Assembly: GCA_030867875.1 (NCBI GenBank)
Contig: JAOWCC010000577.1
Span: forward strand, 2,310,660 to 2,374,659
Length of the DNA: 64,000 bases
Direction: 5' to 3'
Origin: Actinernus sp. WN-2022
Lineage: Eukaryota; Cnidaria; Anthozoa; Actiniaria; Actinernidae
The position numbers and the translations under genes are program-made. The notes under the pieces are model-generated. The model saw nothing but the letters and a program-made list of their open reading frames with translations, ran no database searches and was not told the origin of the DNA. Positions within the stretch are counted from its first letter, which is position 1. Each line of letters opens with the position of its first letter. Below are positions 1 to 10,679 of the stretch, piece by piece.

Positions 1-204
1 ATCATGCGCCGTGGTCTAGAGGATTTTTCTTCGCTGTTTTGACTTGTTTCAAAATCTTAAAATGTTTCAAACATATAATATACCAAACAAAGCGATTTTC
101 AATTTTCTACGCAGTTATTAGCATATCAGTCCGTGATGTAAGTTTGGGTTGAACAAATTTTGCGCTTACGCTGGATCGGACAGCATTAAATATATTTCCC
201 ATGT

Positions 205-1300
205 GCCTTAGTGAGCTCTTAAAGCATAGTCCATGCAGTCTTATTAATCTAAACAATGAATGTGATACACATATTCCTGTTAATTTGCCTTATTTTTGCC
301 CATACAAATTCCATCTACTGCCCATATCCTTGCCATATCATGGGGATCGTGTCAGCTATTATCTTCTCTGCCCATATAACTCCCATACATGCATATGGGT
401 TTAATATGGGATCAGTCATACGAGCAATGAAACATTTGTCCATGCATACCCCATATGTTTCCCACGTGTATCCCAGATGCTGGGAAAGGTATGGGTTCAT
501 GTCTGTGTGGACTCTGTGTCTTCATTCTGCCCATCCAAATCCCATCTACTGCCCATATCTTTGCCATATCATGGGGGCCGTATGGGTTGTTACAGTCTCT
601 GCCCATATAATTCCCATGTATATGGGTTTCATATGGGATCTACGCGAATAAAGAACCATTCTAGCCCATGCATCCCCCATATACTTCCCATGTATTTACC
701 AGATGATGGAAATAGTATGGGCCTCTATCTATGTGTGCCATGTTTCGCCCATACAAATTCTACCTTGTACCCATATATGTGCCATATCATAGGAACCGTA
801 TGGGTTGTTACAGTCTCTGCCCATATAATTCCCATGTATATGGGTTTCATATGGGATCTACGCGAATAAAGAACCATTTTAGCCCATGCATCCCCCATAT
901 ACTTCCCATGTATTTACCAGATGATGGGAATAGTATGGGCCTCTACCTATGCGTGCCATGTTTCGCCCATACAAATTCCACTTTGTACCCATATCTGTGC
1001 CATATCATGGGAACCGTATGGCTATTATCCTGTCTGCCCATACAGTTCCCATACATATGGGTTTCATATGGGATCTGTTTCCCATATGCTTTCCATATAT
1101 GGGTTTCATATGGGATGTGCTGCCCATGTATTTTCCATATGATATCATTTTAAACCCTTACTTTTCCCATATATGGTTTCTGAATGGTAGGTAAACCCAT
1201 ATTTATCCCATGTAACAAAAACTCAAACCCATATAGTTCCCATACCAGACCCATGTACATCCCATGTCAGACCCATATGAATCCCATATGTTTGGTTTGG
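205..1300. repeat. CCCATATGGG-rich tandem repeat, about 218-bp period
   Basis: The segment is built from CCCATA/TATGGG words. The phrase GCCATATCATGGG recurs near 331, 564, 781 and 999; the last three are 218 bp apart and the first is about 232 bp upstream. A 50-bp block around ATCTACGCGAATAAAG is shared by the copies ending near 653 and 870. After 1,110 the array decays into simple CCCAT-rich sequence. Long overlapping reading frames here are products of the repeat and are not genes. Confidence 0.85.
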
Positions 1301-1309
1301 TAAGGGAGG

Positions 1310-1430
1310 TCTCTCTCTGTCTTGGTAAAATCGTTTACCATTCCAAATTACAACCTACAAATTGGACGAACCTCACTGAGATTTAGAGGCCCAGTAGCCT
1401 GGAACACCCTACCAAATGAGATGAAATAGA
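1310..1430 (+). pseudogene. Non-LTR retrotransposon C-terminal tail fragment
   Basis: One forward frame reads a short stretch containing RTSLRFRGPVAWNTLPNEM before a stop. A basic LR-RGP-WN-LP motif is the usual sequence downstream of the reverse transcriptase domain in CR1/L2/RTE-like LINEs of animals. No reverse transcriptase core precedes it; the CCCATA array begins immediately upstream. A 5'-truncated LINE end is the simplest reading. The 3' part probably runs to the GTAT microsatellite near 1,870-1,890. Confidence 0.6.
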
Positions 1431-1868
1431 TATAAATTTAAATTAGTACTTAAGAAAAACAAGAAATTGTTGGATGACTTGACCTAGTCACAAAGAAACG
1501 TGCCTTGTACCAAATAAGGACCCGGACTATTATTACTATAATTAGCCAATACATGTAAATTATCACATAATGATATCCATATTTTTATTATATACATGAC
1601 TGTATTTACTTTCACATATCTTTACTATATTTTTATCATTACTAGTATATTACTATAATTAGCTCATACATGTAAATTATCACATAATGATATCCATATT
1701 GCCGTTACTTAAAAGGACTCAAACTTAGCATTAACGTATATTTTATATTATATTAATGTATATCGTATAGTTTATATTATATTAATGTCATTATGACTTT
1801 GTATTTAGTATAGCAGGTCCACATCAGCTATTTAGCTGCCATTAATCTAACCTGCTTAAACAAATCAA

Positions 1869-1890
1869 GTATGTATGTATGTATGTATGC
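1869..1890. repeat. GTAT microsatellite
   Basis: About five GTAT units in a row. It may be the 3' tail of the LINE fragment at 1,310, since many animal LINEs end in short tandem units. Confidence 0.7.
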
Positions 1891-2044
1891 ATTGCTGCGT
1901 AATTTACTAATTATTAGACATCTTTCAACTCCTATACGGTTTACTTCAACATGACTACGAAGTTGTGCCCAGTCGTCAGCTTTATGTGTTTAAGACAAAC
2001 CGGAGCACGGCAGACTCAGTTGGGTTAACCGCCATCTTGGGGGG

Positions 2045-2076
2045 ATTATTATTATTATTATTATTATTATTATTTC
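2045..2076. repeat. ATT microsatellite
   Basis: About ten ATT units interrupt otherwise unremarkable AT-rich DNA. The following 200 bp are A-rich low-complexity sequence with no gene. Confidence 0.9.
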
Positions 2077-2327
2077 TATTGCGCTCTTTCGCATCAAATG
2101 ATCAAAAGCGCATTACATTACAATTACTACAAAAGGAATAATAAAAATTAAGAAAGAAAATAAAATAAAAAAATAATAAAAAATAATTACAAGTTAATTA
2201 AATACATTAAAATATCTCAATTAAAATTATTATAAAAAGACTCAGGTGAATTAAAAGCTAATTTAAAAAGATACGTTTTAAGTGAAGATTTAAAAAGACT
2301 AAGCGACTGAATATTGCAGATGCAGTT

Positions 2328-2545
2328 GGCGCAGTGGTAAAACACTCGCCTCTCAACGCTGCGGTCCCGGGTTCGATTCCCGGCTCGGGAATTATATATG
2401 AGTTAGGTTTGTTGATTCCTTATCTGCATTCGAGGGTTTTTCTCCGGGTTCTCCGGTTTTCCTTCCTCCGTAAAAATCAACCGTGAGTCGAGTGTAATGA
2501 CCGGGCTGAAGTTAGCTGCCACTTCGCAATTTCAAACGCGGAAGT
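2328..2545 (+). mobile_element. tRNA-derived SINE
   Basis: The head at 2,331-2,391 has a Pol III A-box-like TTGGCGCAGTGGTAA and a near-consensus B box GGTTCGATTCC, 30-odd bases apart, as in a tRNA. It is followed by a body with TTTTTCTCCGGGTTCTCCGG and a downstream GAGTGTAATGACCGGG. I know bodies of this type as a common cnidarian SINE; that memory is not checked. It is not a functional tRNA gene because the acceptor stem does not close and the sequence runs on into the body. Confidence 0.65.
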
Positions 2546-2716
2546 GGACATTTTAACTGCGATGTGATCTATTAACATCTACTAACTCACTACCAAAATT
2601 TCAAACGTTTTCCTCAAAGCACAACCGATTTATAACCATAAACGTTTACTCATTTGACCCGAACTTTACTTCCGGTTTGTTGCACTGATTTGTAACAGAA
2701 ATACGTGGTTTCGAAT

Positions 2717-2738
2717 AATAATAATAATAATAATAACT
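2717..2738. repeat. AAT microsatellite
   Basis: Seven AAT units directly downstream of the SINE-containing block. Confidence 0.85.
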
Positions 2739-2739
2739 T

Positions 2740-4025
2740 TATTACAGTGTCAATGTATTTAGCTGTTCAGCTAATGGGGGACACTTTAACAGAAGATAGA
2801 GTAAAATAAGATAAGCGGGAAATGAATGGCAATATTATGGCAATATTTTGAATCGCGGGTGTTATTACTGTTCTATCTGTGTAACAGTTACAAGATATGG
2901 TTAGATTTCTTTATACTTAACACCACAAATCGCTGAAAGTGTTAAAAGTTGAAATAAATGAGCGAGAAGGCGAAATATAAAGGAGACTAGATGTAACACG
3001 ATGCTTATCGGCCTATCTCAGGAATTTGGATATCTGTTGCAATAAATATGTGACTTAGGTCAGTCATTCACGAACAATTTATTCTCAGGCCAGAATCTAA
3101 TATAGTATATCAGATAAATTGGCAATATTTTCCTTTTGATATATTTCATTTCTTTAAAATATTACCTACGCAATTAGTGGTTTAATAACCATTCACCAAA
3201 AAACCAAGCTTAGCAAGCTCAGATCAGTCTTTCTGCTGCTTTCCGACAGCCTTGTACGTGATCCGGTATCTTACCACTCAGCACTAAGTATAGACTTTCT
3301 CAAAGTCCCTTAAAACGAGATTTTCATTTCCCACATTCGCTTCTCTTAAAACGAGATTTTCACTTCTCTGGTTGATTTTCACTTGAGATTTTATGGAATA
3401 AGTATTCACAACTAAAACGATTTCTCGCTCAAAGCAATCAGTCACAACCTTTTATGTTGGAGCAATAATTAAACTTTTACACCAACTGGAAATTAAATCC
3501 ATCACAGTAATCCATCTTTGAAATTTCATACATGATTGTTGGGTTTAATTTAAATATCTTGCAAATCGTTTTTCAATCAAGCCTCTTCTAGTTTGGGCAA
3601 TCGGGTCCATGCACCGAGTTTCGATTCGCAGGATCTATTTCCGTCTCTTTGATTTTTCGTTCGCAAACCTAATACACTACTCAATTCGCGAATTAAAAAC
3701 TAACTAGTACTTCAAACCTTTCAAGAAGAAGTCATTTTCACAAGGTCTCTTTAGACTACTTTCCTCCATATGCCCGATGCCAGAAAACTACAATATCATA
3801 CCGTTGAAAACATATGAAAACCCAAAAAGGATTTTCATATACGCACCAATCTAATAAAATTCGCAAACGAAACATCGCTGCCAAAAACTCGTCTTAAAAT
3901 TTTCACTGCGAAAACCTCGTCCAAATCACTTATTAGTCAAACATTCCTTGTAAATGCTTCGCGGTAAAAAAAATATCTACCACCAAATAATCACCGAGTA
4001 CTGTGCAAGAGAGAGAAAAAGAATC
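2740..4025. other. Intergenic AT-rich sequence, no gene seen
   Basis: No coding signal was found. Two short direct repeats of AAACGAGATTTTCA occur at about 3,314 and 3,348. Nothing else stands out before the satellite begins. Confidence 0.5.
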
Positions 4026-4027
4026 TG

Positions 4028-5390
4028 CGATTGTACATGTTGAATAACTTTGTAAGTAGATTTTCAATGCTTTTGAAACTCGCGGAGCGAATGCCTTTAT
4101 ACCTGCAGACCCTATCGCAAGCATCGAGAGTACCATCGCAAACCGTTTGGGCAGAGCACTATGCGCTCAAGTCAGCCTTAATATTTTCCATTTTTTACAA
4201 GGGAAAAGTTAATATTTAACCCAAAAATAAAAACTACAACATATATGACGGTGCACTCTCACTAATTCACTTTATCGTCAGCTTCAACAAAATTCATTCA
4301 ACGGTTCTTTAATGGGAGTTGAAGGAATGGTTCTTAGCAAAATTGCAACGCCCCGGAAATGAATCTGCGGAAGACATAGATGTGTTCAAAGTTGAATAAC
4401 TTTGTAAGTAGATTTTCAATGCGTTTGAAACTCGCGGAGCGAATGCCTTTATACCTGCAGACCCCATCGCAAGCATCGAGAGCACCATCGCAAACCGTTT
4501 GGGTAGAGCACTATGCGCTCAAGTCAGCCTTAATATTTTCCATTGTTACAAGACAAAAGTTAATATTTAACCAAAAAATAAAAACTACAACATTTGACGG
4601 TGCACTCTCATTAATTCACTTTATCGTCAGCTTCAACAAAATTCATTCAACGGCTCTATTGGGAGTTGAAGGAATAGTTTTTATCAAAAAACGACAATTG
4701 AATTTGCAACGCACCGGAAATGAATCTGCGGAAGACAGATGTGTTCAAAGTTGAATAACTTTGTAAGCAGTTTTTCAATGCGTTTGAAACTCGCGGAGCG
4801 AATGCCTTTATACCTGCAGACCACATCGCAAGTATCGAGAGCACCATCGCGAACTGTTTGGGTAGAGTACTATGCGCTCAAGTCTGCCTTAATATTTTCC
4901 ATTGTTACAAGGGAAAAGTTAATATTTAACCCAAAAATAAAAACTACAACATTTGACGGTGCACTCTCATTAATTCACTTTATCGTCAGCTTCAACAAAA
5001 TTCATTCAACGGCTCTATTGGGAGTTGAAGGAATAGTTTTTATCAAAAAACGACAATTGAATTTGCAACGCACCGGAAATGAATCTGCGGAAGACAGATG
5101 TGTTCAAAGTTGAATAACTTTGTAAGCAGTTTTTCAATGCGTTTGAAACTCGCGGAGCGAATGCCTTTATACCTGCAGACCACATCGCAAGTATCGAGAG
5201 CACCATCGCGAACTGTTTGGGTAGAGTACTATGCGCTCAAGTCTGCCTTAATATTTTCCATTGTTACAAGGGAAAAGTTAATATTTAACCCAAAAATAAA
5301 AACTACAACATATATGACGGTGCACTCTCACTAATTCACTTTATCGTCAGCTTCAACAAAATTCATTCAACGGAATTTCCATCGATCCGG
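4028..5390 (+). repeat. 359-bp satellite, four direct copies
   Basis: Copies begin with GTTGAATAACTTTGTAAG at about 4,038, 4,390, 4,749 and 5,108. The last two spacings are exactly 359 bp and those units are almost identical; the first unit is about 350 bp and more diverged. Each copy contains GCGGAGCGAATGCCTTTATA and a matching open frame on either strand, but the frame carries no domain and does not persist outside the repeat, so I treat it as satellite rather than a gene. Confidence 0.9.
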
Positions 5391-5477
5391 AAATATATCT
5401 GCAGTAAGTTATTGGCTTTCCAAAATGAATTAATGCCTCTTTTTGTGGAGGAAATACCTCCACATGAACAATGAGGA

Positions 5478-5720
5478 TTGTTTGAGTTAAAGTACCGGCA
5501 CTATGAGTTTTCAAATATGTACGGTGTCAAATCCCAATCAGAGATGATTTCGATGATTTTGCTGCCAGAACTTTTAGTACAATATGTAATTTCAAAAGAG
5601 TGCTGCACGTATACCGAAGCTCTGGCAAAAATATTCAAGACCAACGGTCACAGCATTTGGCATTGCCACGTCGAGGAAGCGAAAAGGTACTATATCATGA
5701 AAACAAACTCACCGTAGAAC
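5478..5720 (+). pseudogene. Short unrecognised open frame between satellites
   Basis: A 79-codon frame contains ISMILLPELLVQYVISKECC, which looks like folded-protein sequence rather than random translation. It has no start context or splice signal I can defend and I cannot name a family. It lies directly after the satellite and may be a piece of a mobile-element ORF. Confidence 0.2.
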
Positions 5721-5984
5721 TTAAATGTCAGCTTTTTAACATCTTGTGGACCTTCCACTTATAATTAAAAGTATTGAAAATAGGAAAAAAGATCATTCAG
5801 CTTTGAACGCACCTATATGTACAACCACAAATTAATTTCGTGTGTTGTAAACTCAGATGTCGCATTTTTTTTGGCTAAATATCTAGGCCAGATTTGCACT
5901 GAAAACTCAGATATGCTTTTTTTTTTTTCAAAACAATTTGTTTCCATTGCTAATAAAGTGCCGTGATCGAACTGTTAAACGTGT

Positions 5985-6762
5985 AAGCAACTTAGTGCTC
6001 AAGTACGTTAAGGCCTGGGTTTGACATGAAAGTGAGGCTAAAAACGATAATGTTCACTTTAAGTATCTACCTTACTTACCATCTACACCAAATTATGCAG
6101 ACTCACATAACTCCTCCACTTCGATATTTTGAGGACCACAATTATGGAAATGAGGTATCACGTGACCCCTCCACTGACTTTGGTTTTACATAACATTTCA
6201 ATAGCAAATGGGCCAATGAGTATTCTTGTCATGCCAACGTACACAGAGTTTTCCTGTTTTTCCACTGCCTGCCTTTATAATTTGTCCTCACAATAGAACA
6301 TCTTATTTTATCCATAAGGGGATTATAGAGCAAACAGGTCACGTGACCTTGTACTCGATTTAAGTCGTTTTCTCCTGACCAATAAATAAAAGTCATGGTG
6401 AGAGTGAAGAATTATGTGTTTCTCTGAGTCCCCAATATTTTAAACCCAAAACGATTCTTAAAGGGATATTGAAAATAATTCGCTTTAAACCACTCACATA
6501 CAATACCTACATTATTCCATGTCATCTGATGCGCCCACAGCAGTAAACGGTTCTTAACGGGGATTGTTCTCATTACCCATTTGCAGTTAAACGTTCACAG
6601 AAAAAAGGGTCAGTTTTCACTTTAAAGTGTTAAGGTTCACGAGTTATGTTAGTATCTGCAATTTGGTATAGATTCTCTTAACTAATTTAATAACAGAGAT
6701 AATCCATGTTAGCCGTGTGTTTCTGTTGACCCAGGCCTTAACGTACTTGAGTGAACCGCCAT
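5985..6762. repeat. Inverted repeat pair around an AT-rich spacer
   Basis: CTCAAGTACGTTAAGGCCTGGGT near 5,999 reappears inverted near 6,730. The arms are about 30 bp and the interior is about 700 bp with no coding signal. The pair sits between the forward and reverse satellite blocks, so the larger 4.0-7.65 kb region has nested inverted symmetry. Confidence 0.6.
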
Positions 6763-6984
6763 AAAACTTATTTAAGTTAGTGATATTAAATATTGGCTTT
6801 AATCCTGACATTTTTTACCTGAGGTTAGAAATTATCATCAGGTTGCAGAAAATGTTCTCCGTTTTTATTTGAGATTTATTTTTAGTTTCGAAACTCGTGA
6901 TATATAAGTATCTTTATTTCGTTCTTAATTTCGTCAACAAATTAGGCCAGATTTGAACGCATAAGACTCTACTCAGAGAGGTTG

Positions 6985-7655
6985 CGATGGTCCTCTCGAT
7001 GCATGTGATGGGGCATGCAGGTATAAAGGCATTCGCTCCACAAGTTTCAAAAGCATTGAAAATCCATTTACAAAGTTATTCAACTTTGAACACATCTATG
7101 TCTTCCGCTGATTCATTTCCGGGGCGTTGCAATGCTAAGAACTATTCCTTCAACTCCCAATAAAGAGCCGTTGAATGAATTTTGTTGAAGCTGACGATAA
7201 AGTGAATTAGTGAGAGTGCACCGTCATATGTTGTAGTTTTTATTTTTGGGTTAAATATTAACTTTTCCCTTGTAACAATGGAAAATATTAAGGCAGACTT
7301 GAGCGCATAGTGCTCTACCCAAATGGTTTGTGATGATGCTCTCGATGCTTGCGATGGGGTCTGCAGGTATAAAGGCATTCGCTCCGCGAGTTTCAAAAGC
7401 ATTGAAAATCTACTTACAAAGTTATTCAACTTTAAACACATCTATGTCTTCCGCAGATTCATTTCCGGTGCCTTGCAAATTCAATTGTCGTTTCTTGCTA
7501 AGAACTATTCCTTCAACTCCCAACAAAGAGCCGTTGAATGAATTTTGTTGAAGCTGACGATAAAGTGAATTAGTGAGAGTGCACCGTCATATATGTTGTA
7601 GTTTTTATTTTTGGGTTAAATATTAACTTTTCCTTTGTGAAAAATGGAAAATATT
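6985..7655 (-). repeat. 359-bp satellite, inverted copies
   Basis: Two copies of the satellite at 4.0-5.4 kb appear in the opposite orientation, with the landmark CTTACAAAGTTATTCAAC near 7,064 and 7,412, about 348 bp apart. The junction to non-satellite DNA at 7,655 is abrupt and is followed at once by LINE coding sequence. Confidence 0.85.
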
Positions 7656-7667
7656 AAGGCTGACTTG

Positions 7668-8105
7668 AAACTGGAACAGGCGAAATCAAACATAAAAAGT
7701 GCTTGGAAGATTTTAAACGAAGTCATTAATAGAAAGAGACTTACTACAAGTTTACCTCTTGCTTACTTTTACTGTTGTTAACCAAAGTATCAATAACCCT
7801 ACTGAGATTGCAAATCGTTTCTGTAACTATTTCATACATTCGCCCTAATTTAGTGAGCAAAATTTCTGACTCTTTAACTTCTCCCCGTTTTTTTCTTTCC
7901 GGTTATTTTGCTAAATCCTGCTACTGAATCAGAATTATTAGTAATTGCAAATTCATTTCGTTCTGGAACGGCAGCAGGCTTTGATAAAATCGGCCCTATG
8001 TGGTCTTTAAAGGAATCCATATAGTTTATTTCTGGGCCGTTGACATCATGTAATGTTTCAAGGCCGACAATGAGCACTGGACGGGATTTTAAAGTCCGCG
8101 CAATT
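7668..8105 (+). pseudogene. Non-LTR retrotransposon fragment (linker and start of RT)
   Basis: Forward translation gives NIKSAWKILNEVINRKR, then EIANRFCNYFIH, then after frame breaks FRSGTAAGFDKIGPMW and a KESI..ISGPLT-like segment. This order matches the stretch between endonuclease and reverse transcriptase and the first RT motifs of animal LINEs. At least two frameshifts and stops are present, and the sequence is lost after about 8,105, so it is a dead internal fragment. Confidence 0.75.
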
Positions 8106-8261
8106 AGTTCCAGTCCGAGCCGCAGCCGACATCAAACACTACTTAATAATTTCATGCTTGTTTGGTGGTTGTGGGATAAACAACAAAATGATTTTAAAAC
8201 TTCATAAATTTAGAGTTTCGATGTTTCAGGCTTGTAGGTTGTACTTGCGTATTTAGGGTAA

Positions 8262-8428
8262 GGCTTCATGTTATAGGACACCACGATTCCCCATAGTTAA
8301 ACTAGACAAAATTGACCATTATAGTGCAGGTGTATTTAGGGTCGTTATAAAATGATTTGGGGTCGATTTTTAAATTTTGGGGTTAGGTTTGCATTGAATC
8401 GTGGCGTGCCCATAACATGAAGTCTCTG
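8262..8428. mobile_element. Small foldback/MITE, about 165 bp
   Basis: The ends AGGCTTCATGTTATAGGACA and its inverse near 8,404-8,428 form imperfect terminal inverted repeats of about 29 bp including CACCACGATTC/GAATCGTGG. The interior is AT-rich and non-coding. No clear target duplication could be assigned by eye. Confidence 0.6.
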
Positions 8429-8429
8429 C

Positions 8430-10100
8430 CCGTATTTCATATCGCTTCTTTGTTAAACGTCCATCGGTTAAAGAAAAGATGGAATGTCAACAATTATGCG
8501 CTTGTTCTCGTGTGAGTACGTGTTTACAACCTGGCGTGAAATTTGATGAAAACATTATAGTTTGGCACTATAGTTGGCGTCACGGAGATGCTCAGTGTCG
8601 GGGCAGTGTGCAAAAAACAGGTCCCACATTGGAGAGACGGTCTGTATGCATCAAGACAGGTATCAGTTACGCCCCCGTTTTTTTGTTAAAGTTAAACAGT
8701 TTTTCAATTTGTTTCCAAGCGTTTCGCGGATTGCCAAGATCAATTTGATTTATTCGTTGCTGCATGTTAAGATATTTTTTCTTTCTGCACAATTTTATCT
8801 ATTGTGGAGCATTGCCCTAAGCGGTTGATTATTTGGGTCCTTGCACACCTTACGTCCAAGTGATTTTAAATGTTATTTGTCCTGATTGCACTCTACGTCG
8901 AACCAGTGCCTATTATTATCTTTGTTTGGACTGGGCCGCCTTTGATAGCGTAAGCCTACCATTTTGCTTATATTAATAATCTCTTTGGAAAACTCACTCG
9001 TTAGCAGAGAAATATTCTTATGTTGCTCGTAATTAGTAAACAGTTCTTATGCACCAGTCAATTGTAACCAGCACGTACGCGTATTTAACGTGAAATGTTT
9101 CGCGGTATTTAACGTGAAATGTTTCGAGGTTGAAGTTTTCTTAATTTGTAATTCACTGTGAGGTTACTAAGTTATAAAATCATTTACTAACAAAGTTTAA
9201 GCTTAAGACCTTGGAAACTTCTATTCGAACTCCACAGCCTCCGTTCTTTCGGCCAGCAGAGCATAACGTATTGCCGCGGTGTCGTTAGGTGCGCGGAGGA
9301 TCCTGGGAAGGTCAGTGTTCCCCCACATCGTGATCGATAATGACAAAATCCCCCACCCAGTCGGGCCTAATTACCTTTCAAAAGCATAAAATTGCCCCAC
9401 ATTTTCCCACCATTCCCCGTGGTGGGGGGTGGGGGGGAGGGGGAGGTGGGTTTCACAATTGACAGGTGCATTAGCTTTGCGCCGGTCGTGAGGCAATCAT
9501 ACGGTCGCAATAATGTTTACGCTCTCAATGCTCGGAATTTCATATGATACCAAAGTCAACTGAGTAGCGCAAAGCGTAACGGTCAGGGTTTTTAAGCAGC
9601 TCAAAACACGTTCTCGGTCTCGAGCTTGCTTTTAAAGTTTTCGATTATATGACTCACGCTGTAATCCGATAATTTAAGCAGGTTCCGACAATTAGAAACT
9701 TCAAGTTTAGAATAGTTTCATGCCGTTGAGGAGATTGTAATAAGCAGTATTGTGTGAGAACTCAACATCAACTTTGTCAAAACTATAGTCTCGCTTTGAT
9801 GTAGTTCGCGGGCTTTTACATCCAGTCATTTACTAATCTTATCAACCTCATTAATAATTCATGAAGCAAATACAAAGGAAATCACCGACCGATAAGTGAT
9901 CTTTAAATCTGATACATATTTCGTCCTGATTTACATAAACTTCGGCTTCGATTTTCTCGGCCAAAATAAGTCGTATCGCCAAAATCGACTCGTATCGACT
10001 TTCTACATCTAGACGTTTGATAAGTGCGATAAAGAATTCGCGTCCGATCTTTATTGTATTTACAAACTCTCGCTTTCAGCTTTTCGGCTCATTCTTTATC
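8430..10100. other. Intergenic sequence, no gene supported
   Basis: Short open frames at 8,479-8,828 have no recognisable domain, signal or splice context. A G-rich strand-biased patch lies at 9,418-9,450. Nothing else is supported. Confidence 0.5.
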
Positions 10101-10104
10101 CTGA

Positions 10105-10668
10105 GTACTTAAAGTGCCTATCGCCCTTTTGCAATTTTGATAGCTTTTGAACCTCCGAAAAGTTTTGAATACTTCTGTGAAGAAAGTTTTGGTTTAAAGT
10201 GAATACTTTATGTTCTACGTTTGTTTGAAATCGTGTAAATGTGACCTTTCCTGACCCATGACCGCGTAAGTAAAAACCTGGGTCGAAACCTGGGTAGACG
10301 TCATTTTGACGTCATATAATTAATTCGGCTTTGCAATCATTTGAAGAAATACTTAACATGTTGACTAAAATGACTTTTTTCTTTACTAACAACTAACAAA
10401 CTGTGTATATTTTCTATGCATCAATGTTGTTGTGATAAAAAGGCGCCATGGAGAATAATGCATTAATGAGATGACGTCTACCCAGGTTTCGACCCAGGCT
10501 TTTACTTACGCGGTCATGGGTCAGGAAAGGTCACATTTACACGATTTCAAACAAGCGTAGAACATAAAGTATTCACTTTAAACCAAAACTTTCTTCACAG
10601 AAGTACTCAAAACTTTTCGGAGGTTCATAAGCTAACAAAATTGCAAAAGGGCGATAGGCACTTTAAAC
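10105..10668. mobile_element. Foldback element with arms of about 195 bp
   Basis: The segment 10,108-10,305 is repeated inverted at 10,468-10,667; both contain AAAGTGCCTATCGCCCTTTT and CCTGACCCATGACCGCG. Arms are highly similar, including the palindrome-flanked phrase ACCTGGGTCGAAACCTGGGT. The loop of about 160 bp is AT-rich. No coding capacity. It is a non-autonomous foldback or a large MITE. Confidence 0.85.
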
Positions 10669-10679
10669 AGAATACTACA

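Noticed and set aside
256..1194. Overlapping 80-140 codon frames in the CCCATA array
   Set aside because: Generated by the tandem repeat; the same peptide recurs at the repeat period in more than one frame.
2331..2391. Functional tRNA gene
   Set aside because: A and B boxes are present but the acceptor stem does not pair and a SINE body follows.
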